Shown here piece by piece: positions 1-5,181 of a stretch of DNA of 5,923 nucleotides (the stretch's first letter is position 1; every line of letters starts with the position of its first letter). The notes beneath the pieces were generated by a model. The model did no database searches. It was given only the letters and a program-made list of their open reading frames with translations, and had not been told where the DNA came from. The stretch comes from Candidatus Methanomethylophilaceae archaeon (GTDB lineage Archaea > Thermoplasmatota > Thermoplasmata > Methanomassiliicoccales > Methanomethylophilaceae). Location of the stretch: positions 1 to 5,923 of the forward strand of contig JAFZXW010000239.1 of assembly GCA_017616575.1 (NCBI GenBank). The letters run 5' to 3'. The position numbers were made by a program, and so were the translations under genes.

Positions 1-854
1 CAAAGGAAATCCATCTTCCCGTCTACGCCAATGTGTGCCACAGGCGGGGCGTTGATGCTCTTGAACGCGTCGCGGCGGGAGGTGTGCATCTTCCTGACCC
101 TGGTGCCGCAATGGACGGCGAACGAGTCGTCCCCGAGGGTGTCGTGCATCACGACGTACACCCCGGCGCGTTTCCCCTGGGTGCAGAACCTGGCGCAGGC
201 GAGGAGGTTGCTGGACGCGTCCGAGGACGGCCTGTCGGAGGACCTCTGTGCCCCGACCAGCACCACCGGCTTGGAGACGTTCCCGAGCATGAAGGACAGC
301 GCGGCGGCGGTGTATCCCATCGTGTCGGTCCCGTGGGGGATTATCACGCCGTCTGCGCCTTTCCCTATCTCCTCGGCCACGGCCTCCGCGAGCCTCTGCC
401 AGTGCTCGACGCCCATGTTCTCCGAGAAGATCGAGAACAGGACCCTGGCGTCGATGTTGGCGACCTCCCTGATCTCGGGCACGGCGTTGACCATGTCCGA
501 CGTGGAGAGCGCAGGATGGACCGCCCCGGTCCTGTAGTCGACGTAAGAGGCGATGGTCCCGCCGGTCCCTATAAGCACCAGCTTGGGGAGGCCCTCCTTC
601 ATCTCGACCGCCGCCTCCCTCCTGGCCCTCTCCGCGGGGGCCTCCAGGACGGAGACCTCCGTGGAGCCCGTGATCCTGATGCCGACGTTGTACCCGCTCT
701 TCATCTTGAGGATCAGGACGTCCGGGTCGCTGAACTCGTGGTGGGGCATCAAGGTCCCGACGAACATCCTGCCGTCCTTGGACACGGAGACCTTGGACCC
801 CTCGGTCGCCCCGATAGAGGTCAATGTTCCTGAAAGTGCGTCTGAATAGCTCAT
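1..854 (-). CDS. gatD: Glu-tRNA(Gln) amidotransferase subunit D (partial, C-terminus off window)
   Basis: This is the asparaginase-like subunit of the archaeal GatDE amidotransferase. It releases ammonia from glutamine so that GatE can convert Glu-tRNA(Gln) to Gln-tRNA(Gln) in the cytoplasm. The 284 visible residues show an N-terminal small beta-barrel region (about 1-70) typical of GatD. The asparaginase domain follows, with LIGTGGTIAS (94-103, nucleophile Thr100), HGTDTM (174-179, Thr176 and Asp177) and TRVRKMH (251-257, probable catalytic Lys255). The barrel plus the RKMHTSRRDAF segment separates GatD from a free L-asparaginase. Family members are usually a little over 400 residues, so roughly the last third lies beyond position 1. 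The ATG at 854 is the only canonical start after an in-frame TAA 30 bases upstream, and no clear Shine-Dalgarno sequence precedes it. The gene is divergent from hypB. GatE is not in view. Confidence 0.95.
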   Translation of the reverse strand, partial: MSYSDALSGTLTSIGATEGSKVSVSKDGRMFVGTLMPHHEFSDPDVLILKMKSGYNVGIRITGSTEVSVLEAPAERARREAAVEMKEGLPKLVLIGTGGTIASYVDYRTGAVHPALSTSDMVNAVPEIREVANIDARVLFSIFSENMGVEHWQRLAEAVAEEIGKGADGVIIPHGTDTMGYTAAALSFMLGNVSKPVVLVGAQRSSDRPSSDASSNLLACARFCTQGKRAGVYVVMHDTLGDDSFAVHCGTRVRKMHTSRRDAFKSINAPPVAHIGVDGKMDFL

Positions 855-875
855 AATCCGCCGGGGGATGCAGAT

Positions 876-896
876 TGTCGTTTATCACTATTCCGA
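876..896 (-). promoter_or_regulatory. Possible gatD promoter (TATA-like)
   Basis: Read on the minus strand, an A/T-rich GATAAA (886 down to 881) lies about 27-32 bases upstream of the gatD ATG. The purine-containing CGGAA just upstream could act as a BRE. This spacing would place transcription start a few bases before the ATG, consistent with a leaderless or near-leaderless message and with the lack of a Shine-Dalgarno sequence. The match to the archaeal TATA consensus is only moderate. Confidence 0.35.
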
Positions 897-928
897 AACG
901 GGGGCTTGTGCGCCCTCTTCCACGCCTA

Positions 929-948
929 CGAAAAAGGACATATTATAA
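929..948 (+). promoter_or_regulatory. BRE/TATA promoter for the hypB-purD-truA-translin run
   Basis: An A-rich BRE-like CGAAAAAGG (929-937) is followed by the TATA element TATTATAA (941-948). The TATA element ends 24 bases before the hypB ATG at 973. In archaea the transcription start lies about 25 bases downstream of the TATA centre, so the message should begin at about 969-973. That makes hypB leaderless or nearly so, which fits the absence of any Shine-Dalgarno sequence before its ATG. The element stands out in an otherwise GC-rich sequence. Confidence 0.7.
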
Positions 949-972
949 CCGTTCGCCGTCCTACGTCGCACT

Positions 973-1623
973 ATGCACATAGTCCAGCCCGGCATGGAAA
1001 TCGACGTCCTGAAGGAGAACAGCAAGATAGCCAACGAGAACTTCCGGCTGATGAAGAGCCACGGGATAAAGTCGGTGGACTTCATGGGCTCCATCGGCGC
1101 CGGGAAGACCGCCCTGATAATCAAGCTGGCCGAGAAGCTCCGCGCCAAAGGGGTCCGCGTGTGCGCCATCGCAGGGGACGTGACCGGGGCCGACGACTAC
1201 GGGAGGTTCGAGAAGTCCGGGCTGGACGCGGTCAACTGCAACACCGGCCACGAGTGCCACCTGGACGCAAACCTCGTCAGGAAGTCCCTGTCCAAGATAG
1301 ACCTGGACGCGTACGACGTGATATTCATCGAGAACGTCGGGAACCTCGTGTGCCCCGCGGACTTCGCCCTCGGGACCGACTACAGGGTGGTGGTCATCTC
1401 CACCACCGAGGGGGACGACATGGTCCGCAAGCATCACGACATCTTCCTCCATTCGGACATAGCCATCCTCAACAAGATGGACATCGCCGACGCCGTCGGG
1501 GTGGACCCGGAGGTCATCATCGAAGATTACAGGAAGCTCACCGGGGGGCTGAAGGAGATGTACATGTGCAGCGCAAGGAAGGACGAAGGCGTCGACGAGA
1601 TACTCGTGGCGCTCGGGCTTTGA
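973..1623 (+). CDS. hypB: Hydrogenase nickel incorporation protein HypB
   Basis: HypB is a SIMIBI-class GTPase that, with HypA, delivers nickel to the large subunit of NiFe hydrogenases in the cytoplasm. The 216-residue protein shows the P-loop GSIGAGKT (39-46), the metal-site Cys95-His96 in NTGHECHLDA, and ENVGNLVCPADF with Cys127 at the shared nickel/zinc dimer site. VISTTEGDD (141-149) and the guanine-specificity motif NKMD (167-170) follow. It lacks the N-terminal histidine-rich stretch and CxxCGC motif found in some bacterial HypBs. It matches the short archaeal form in length, and as I recall the metal-ligand positions agree with the Methanocaldococcus protein. The ATG at 973 gives the usual archaeal N-terminus and sits at the predicted transcription start. 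No hypA or hydrogenase gene is beside it; purD starts 8 nt after its TGA. In a hydrogen-dependent methanogen its clients would be the NiFe hydrogenases (inference). Confidence 0.97.
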   Translation: MHIVQPGMEIDVLKENSKIANENFRLMKSHGIKSVDFMGSIGAGKTALIIKLAEKLRAKGVRVCAIAGDVTGADDYGRFEKSGLDAVNCNTGHECHLDANLVRKSLSKIDLDAYDVIFIENVGNLVCPADFALGTDYRVVVISTTEGDDMVRKHHDIFLHSDIAILNKMDIADAVGVDPEVIIEDYRKLTGGLKEMYMCSARKDEGVDEILVALGL

Positions 1624-1626
1624 GGG
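1622..1626 (+). promoter_or_regulatory. Shine-Dalgarno of purD inside the hypB stop
   Basis: GAGGG overlaps the hypB TGA and lies 5 bases before the purD ATG at 1632. This spacing fixes the purD start there and implies translational coupling to hypB. It rules out the longer open frame that runs upstream through hypB. Confidence 0.7.
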
Positions 1627-1631
1627 ATAAC

Positions 1632-2954
1632 ATGAAGATACTCACGATAGGCGGAGGAGGAAGGGAGCACGCGGCGGTCGAGGCCCTGCACAAGTCTGGG
1701 GCGGAGATCTACGCCGTGATGAAGAACATGAACCCCGGGATCGCGAAGAGGACGGCGAAATGCCTGCTCTGCGACGAGAAGGACGCCGAGAAAATCTGCA
1801 GGTTCGCCAAGGAGAACGGCGTCGGATACGCCTTCGTCGGCCCAGAGGCGCCGTTGGAGGCGGGGGTCGTGGACGCTCTGGAGAAGGAGGGCGTGAAATG
1901 CGCCTCCCCCACGAAGGCAGCGGCCAGGATAGAAACCTCCAAGACCTTCATGAGGGAGCTCGTCGAAGGGCACGGCATCAAAGGCAACCTGGGGTTCGCC
2001 CATTTCGACAACGCCGCTGACGCGGAGAAGTACCTGAAGGGCATCGGCCACGAGATCGTCGTGAAGCCCGTGGGCCTCACCGGAGGCAAAGGCGTGAAGG
2101 TCCAGGGGGAGCACCTCCACAGCTTCGAGGAGACCATGGGCTACGTCCGCGAGATATTCGACAACAACATCGGCGGCGCAGGCGTGATCCTGGAAGAGAG
2201 GGCGGTCGGCGAGGAGTTCACCCAGATGGTCTTCTGCGACGGGAAGAGGATAGTCCCGATGCCCCTGGTCCAGGACCACAAGCGCGCCTACGAGGGGGAC
2301 GTCGGGCCGAACACCGGAGGGATGGGCTCCTACACGGATTCGAACCACCTGCTCCCGTTCATAACCCAGGAGGAGAGGGCGAAGGCCCTGGAGATCCTCC
2401 AGGACATCGTGGACGCCATGGCAGAGGAGGGACGCCCCTACCGCGGGGCCATGTACGGCCAGTTCATGCTCACGGTCGACGGGCCCAAGATCATCGAGAT
2501 AAACGCCAGGTTCGGGGACCCGGAGGCCATGAACGTGCTCACGCTCCTGAAGACCGGCTTCGCTGACATCTGCAGGATGATGGCGGAAGGGAGCCTGAGC
2601 GGAGACGTGGAGTTCCAAAAGAAGGCCACGGTCTGCAAGTACATAGTTCCCAAGGGATACGGCGTCAAGTCGGACTCGGGGCACGAGATATCCGTCGACG
2701 AATCCGCGATATCAGGTTGCGGAGCGGTGGCCTACTACGCCAACGTCGACATGAAGGACGGGAAGCTGGTCACCGGGACGTCCAGGTCCGTGGGCGTCGT
2801 CGGGGTCGCCGACACGCTGGAGGAGGCCGAGGCCAACTGCGAGAAGGCGCTTAAACATGTCAAATGCGACGCGATGTTCGTCCGCCATGACATCGGGACC
2901 CGCGCCCTGGTCCAGAAGAGGGTGGACCACATGAGGGAACTCCGCTCCGCATGA
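1632..2954 (+). CDS. purD: Phosphoribosylamine--glycine ligase (GAR synthetase)
   Basis: PurD catalyses the second step of de novo purine synthesis: ATP-dependent joining of phosphoribosylamine and glycine to give glycinamide ribonucleotide. The 440-residue product is the normal length for a monofunctional PurD. Motifs run in family order. GGGGREHA (7-14) is in the N-terminal domain and GPEAPL (70-75) is at the end of that domain. The ATP-grasp domain shows VVKPVGLTGGKGV (143-155), QDHKRAYEGDVGPNTGGMG (214-232) with the signature D-x-G-P-N-T-G-G-M-G, and EINARFGDPE (289-298) carrying the metal-binding acidic and Asn residues. The C-terminal domain covers about 335-440. The frame stays open upstream for hundreds of bases, but that part is an overlap with hypB in another frame. 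The ATG at 1632 has a Shine-Dalgarno sequence and begins the conserved MKILTIGGGGREHA. Its TGA overlaps the truA ATG in an ATGA junction. No other purine gene is visible. Confidence 0.97.
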   Translation: MKILTIGGGGREHAAVEALHKSGAEIYAVMKNMNPGIAKRTAKCLLCDEKDAEKICRFAKENGVGYAFVGPEAPLEAGVVDALEKEGVKCASPTKAAARIETSKTFMRELVEGHGIKGNLGFAHFDNAADAEKYLKGIGHEIVVKPVGLTGGKGVKVQGEHLHSFEETMGYVREIFDNNIGGAGVILEERAVGEEFTQMVFCDGKRIVPMPLVQDHKRAYEGDVGPNTGGMGSYTDSNHLLPFITQEERAKALEILQDIVDAMAEEGRPYRGAMYGQFMLTVDGPKIIEINARFGDPEAMNVLTLLKTGFADICRMMAEGSLSGDVEFQKKATVCKYIVPKGYGVKSDSGHEISVDESAISGCGAVAYYANVDMKDGKLVTGTSRSVGVVGVADTLEEAEANCEKALKHVKCDAMFVRHDIGTRALVQKRVDHMRELRSA

Positions 2955-3739
2955 AACGCGTCGCGATGAAAATCGCCTACCTGGGGTCCGGGTTCTCCGG
3001 GTCCCAGGCTCAGCCTGGGCTGCGCACGGTGACGTCCCAGGTCCTCGACGACATCGGAAAGGTCCTAGGCGATGAAAACCCCGGGCTCGAATTCTCCAGC
3101 CGCACGGACAAGGGGGTCAACGCCCTCGGGAACGCGATCTCCTTCTATTCCGAGATGGACGACCTTTACGTCTTGACGAAAGCCCTCAATTCAGTCTCGG
3201 ACGGGGTCTTCTACCGCTCGTACTGCGAGGTCGGGGAGGATTTCAACGTCCGTCACGCCTCCAGACGCGTCTACAGGTACGTCCTCGACCCACGCGGCCT
3301 GGACATGCAGAAAGCGAGGGGATGCTGCCGCCTGTTCGAGGGGGAGCACGACTTCGCCAGATTCTGCCGCTACGACGGGAAGCCCACGACGCTGACCCTG
3401 GACAGGGTGGAGCTGCTGGAGGAAGGAGGCATGGCGATACTAGAATTCCAGGCGAGGTACTATCTCTGGAACATGATCCGCCGCATCTCGTCGTCGGTGG
3501 ACCGCGTCGGGAAAGGGAAGGCGTCCATGGATGACGTGAAAGCCGCCTTGGAAGGACAGGAATTCTCTTTCGGGGTCGGACGCGCGGACGCCCTGACCCT
3601 CGTGGACGTCCAGTACGACTTCCTCAGATTCTTGGAAGCCGACCCGAGAGGGATAGAGGGAAGAAGGTGCGAGCACATCATGGAAGAGAGGCTGCGCCTG
3701 GGGTTCTACGAATCCCTCCGACGCCGGACCGGGTGGTAA
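2951..3739 (+). CDS. truA: tRNA pseudouridine synthase A
   Basis: TruA-family enzymes isomerise uridines 38-40 in the anticodon arm of many tRNAs to pseudouridine. The 262-residue protein has the N-terminal beta strand KIAYLGSGFSGSQAQPG, the catalytic motif SRTDKGVNALGN (50-61) with nucleophile Asp53, and the FNVRHASRRVYRYVL block (98-112) containing the conserved active-site Tyr. QARYYLWNMIRRI (167-179) is the usual hydrophobic helix that binds substrate RNA, and LVDVQYDF (217-224) is near the C-terminus. The block before LVDV reads GVGRADAL rather than the APPEGL-type sequence common in the family. The usual W of the GWQ motif is replaced (GSQ). The start at 2951 is preferred over the ATG at 2966 because MKRVAMKIAY matches the archaeal N-terminus and overlaps the purD stop as ATGA. 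A weak GAGGG lies 13 bases upstream, so coupling probably drives initiation. The downstream translin-family gene starts 2 nt after the TAA. Confidence 0.93.
   Translation: MKRVAMKIAYLGSGFSGSQAQPGLRTVTSQVLDDIGKVLGDENPGLEFSSRTDKGVNALGNAISFYSEMDDLYVLTKALNSVSDGVFYRSYCEVGEDFNVRHASRRVYRYVLDPRGLDMQKARGCCRLFEGEHDFARFCRYDGKPTTLTLDRVELLEEGGMAILEFQARYYLWNMIRRISSSVDRVGKGKASMDDVKAALEGQEFSFGVGRADALTLVDVQYDFLRFLEADPRGIEGRRCEHIMEERLRLGFYESLRRRTGW
3731..3737 (+). promoter_or_regulatory. Shine-Dalgarno for the GTG start of the translin-family gene
   Basis: GGGTGGT at the end of truA resembles GGAGGT and lies 4 bases before the GTG at 3742. It supports initiation upstream of the in-frame UAG. By contrast, the first canonical start after the UAG (ATG 3868) has no purine-rich sequence before it. 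Confidence 0.5.
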
Positions 3740-3741
3740 TT

Positions 3742-4356
3742 GTGGAAGGGTTGGACGAATCGGTGGAGAAGGCCGCAGAGGCGATGTAGTCTCTGGAGAA
3801 CGACAAAGAAGATGCGATAAAGGTCTCCAGAACCGTCCTGCGCCTGTCCAAGAAATCGATACATGCGATGCACACAAGGGAGGACCCGTCCGCCCTGATG
3901 GACGAGATGCGTTCGGCCGTGGAATCGCTCCTGGAATCCTGCCGCGACCCGGCCGTCCTCATGTGCGGACCGGTCCAGGACTGCATGTGCGAATACGCGG
4001 AGGCCGCCATACTCCATGCGGTGATAATCGGCGCCCCGGTCCCCGGCCATGCCGGTCTGAGGCTGACCCCGTCCGCCTGGATCCTGGGGCTGTGCGACTG
4101 CGAGGGGGAGATGAGACGCATGATCATATCCAGCCTCATGGATGGGGACATTGGCGCGGCCAAGAGCATGTTCCGGAAGATGGAAGAAGTCCACAGGCAG
4201 GTCATGTCCTTCGACGTCCCTGACGCCATGGCCCCGGTCAGAAGGAAGCAGGACGTGGCCAGGGGGATCATGGACAAGACCCGCTCCGACATGCTGTACG
4301 CGACGCTGTCGAGACGCCGAGCCAGGCATCTCCGAATTGTTCTGAAAAACTTGTAA
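3742..4356 (+). CDS. Translin/TRAX-family protein with in-frame UAG (probable pyrrolysine)
   Basis: Archaeal translin-family proteins form helical octamers related to eukaryotic C3PO, and TRAX-like members cleave RNA. Reading UAG codon 16 as an amino acid gives 204 residues, about the normal archaeal length. The N-terminal helix continues across the UAG: EKAAEAM, then the UAG residue, then SLENDKEDAIKVSRTVLRLS, resembling the family pattern of acidic residues, A, K-x-SR and an I-R-A/H-A-x-H tail. Further motifs are CMCEYAEAAILHAV (81-94), LGLCDCEGEMRRM (115-127) and the diagnostic VRRKQDVARGIMDKTRSD (166-183). Glu84/Glu87 and Asp119/Glu123 fall in the ExxE and DxxxE spacing of the catalytic acids of TRAX, suggesting an active RNase rather than a translin-type RNA binder. 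The C-terminus is basic. The GTG at 3742 follows truA by 2 nt with a Shine-Dalgarno sequence; TTG 3751, GTG 3763 and ATG 3784 are alternative starts, all before the UAG. A shorter product from ATG 3868 (162 residues) would lose most of the first helix. Family assignment is solid; the decoding is inferred. Confidence 0.85.
3787..3789 (+). other. In-frame UAG, probable pyrrolysine (recoded) codon
   Basis: The TAG is codon 16 of the translin-family gene counting from GTG 3742. Coding sequence with family resemblance lies on both sides in the same frame, and no ATG, GTG or TTG occurs in that frame between the TAG and 3868. Methanomassiliicoccales are known to encode the pyrrolysine system and to use TAG rarely as a stop. 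All five complete gene ends in this window are TGA or TAA. Alternatives are a recent nonsense mutation or a base-call error. Confidence 0.65.
3792..3831 (+). promoter_or_regulatory. Stem-loop just downstream of the UAG (PYLIS-like candidate)
   Basis: TCTGGAGA (3792-3799) and TCTCCAGA (3824-3831) are perfect 8-base reverse complements separated by a 24-base A-rich loop. The stem begins two bases after the UAG. Its position resembles the PYLIS hairpin described after the UAG of Methanosarcina mtmB, which modulates but is not strictly required for pyrrolysine insertion. No sequence similarity to PYLIS is claimed; the call rests on position and pairing only. Confidence 0.35.
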
Positions 4357-4361
4357 AATGG

Positions 4362-4384
4362 TTGCGGGGGGAAGACCCCCGTAA
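4362..4384. terminator. Hairpin between convergent transcription units
   Basis: TTGCGGGGG (4362-4370) pairs with CCCCCGTAA (4376-4384) around the loop GAAGA, giving nine pairs including one G-U. It sits between the translin-family stop (4356) and the stop of the minus-strand surface protein (4391). On the minus strand it is followed by T-rich runs (ATTTT, then GTTTTT), so termination of the minus-strand unit looks better supported. The plus strand has only a short ATTT after the stem. Confidence 0.5.
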
Positions 4385-4390
4385 ATGATT

Positions 4391-5170
4391 TCACTTGCGC
4401 CTGGCCTTGGGCTTCCCGAAGTTCTTGACGGGCTTCCTGTAGACCCACACCAGCAGTATGATCGCCAGTATGACGAACAGGACGGCAAGGGCGATGTATA
4501 TGGAGTAGTCCTCGCCGCCGACGTAGAAGGTGTGCTTCTCGTCCAAGCCGTCGACCTCGACGACTCCCCCGTTGGCGGACTCCACCCAGAAGACGTGCTT
4601 CCCCTTCGAGGCGTCGGCGACCCAGTCGTAGGATACGTATCCGGTACCGGTGCTGCTGACGCTGAAGGTGTCGAAGCTGTCCTCCATCTTCTCGCCGTCG
4701 ACCCAGAAGTACACGCCGTAACCGGAGAGGTTGACGGTGGGATCCTTCAGGGACACGTCGACGGTGAGGGTGATGGGCTCCACGGCCTTGATGTCGAACC
4801 TGTCCACGGCCTCGTCGATGTCGACGGCAGAACCGTCAGGCAACTCCTCGATCCCAGAGTAAGTCACCACGAGGGTGTACTTCCCGGGTTCCGAAGGGGC
4901 GGTGACGGTCAGGACCGTGGGGACCCCGTTGTCTACGTCTCCCGTGGAAGGGGTGACGAGACCGGAGACCGTGTCGCCTTTGGAGTCGACGATCTTCGCG
5001 TCGAAGGTCACTTGGATGGAGCGCTCCGAATCGGTATAGATTATGGTGAAATCGGCATCCTCGTCGACGGCGATGACGCTCTTCTCCCCGCTTATGCTGT
5101 GGTAGGCCCCGTCCACCCCGGAGACCGGGATGAGGACGAGGGCCGCCGCCATTATGACGGCGAATATCAA
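4391..5170 (-). CDS. Membrane-anchored extracellular beta-sandwich protein (hypothetical)
   Basis: I do not recognise a named family. From the TTG at 5170 the product is 259 residues. It has an N-terminal hydrophobic stretch IFAVIMAAALVLIPVSG (2-18) that looks like a signal peptide or anchor. Two acidic, beta-rich, Ig-like or CARDB-like segments follow (about 24-128 and 130-218, the second with YGVYFWVDGE and KGKHVFWVES). A transmembrane helix covers about 223-244, and a strongly basic tail (YRKPVKNFGKPKARRK) follows. This predicts an outward-facing domain held by a C-terminal anchor with a cytoplasmic tail. The start is uncertain. A GAGGGGGG at 5206-5199 sits ideally for an ACG at 5191, which would add TQVSKAA and give the signal peptide its positive charge. 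The next canonical start upstream is a GTG at 5266, deep in the neighbouring gene. It stops with TGA and is convergent with the translin-family gene. It lies in tandem with the similarly built gene at 5182-5923, so the two probably share a transcript. Confidence 0.75.
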   Translation of the reverse strand: MIFAVIMAAALVLIPVSGVDGAYHSISGEKSVIAVDEDADFTIIYTDSERSIQVTFDAKIVDSKGDTVSGLVTPSTGDVDNGVPTVLTVTAPSEPGKYTLVVTYSGIEELPDGSAVDIDEAVDRFDIKAVEPITLTVDVSLKDPTVNLSGYGVYFWVDGEKMEDSFDTFSVSSTGTGYVSYDWVADASKGKHVFWVESANGGVVEVDGLDEKHTFYVGGEDYSIYIALAVLFVILAIILLVWVYRKPVKNFGKPKARRK

Positions 5171-5181
5171 GGCTGCCTTGC

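Noticed and set aside
33..833. Plus-strand open frames opposite gatD
   Set aside because: The minus strand carries unmistakable GatD motifs. The plus frames are His/Pro/Gly-rich shadows.
906..1631. Long plus-strand open frame upstream of and continuous with purD
   Set aside because: It overlaps hypB in another frame and reads as Arg/Gly/His-rich nonsense. PurD homology and a Shine-Dalgarno sequence both place the start at 1632.
1527..2684. Minus-strand 385-residue open frame opposite purD
   Set aside because: It is antisense to a full-length PurD and has no recognisable domain.
3868..4356. Short translin-family gene starting at ATG 3868
   Set aside because: It would lack most of the conserved first helix and has no ribosome-binding site, while the same frame upstream continues the homology through the UAG.
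3742..4356. Translin-family gene as a decayed pseudogene
   Set aside because: There is only one interruption, no frameshift, and all key motifs and catalytic acids are intact. A recent nonsense mutation remains possible but is less likely given the recoding context.
3678..4488. Two long minus-strand open frames opposite the translin-family gene
   Set aside because: Neither shows a recognisable domain, and both are explained as shadows of a real gene with a diagnostic family motif.
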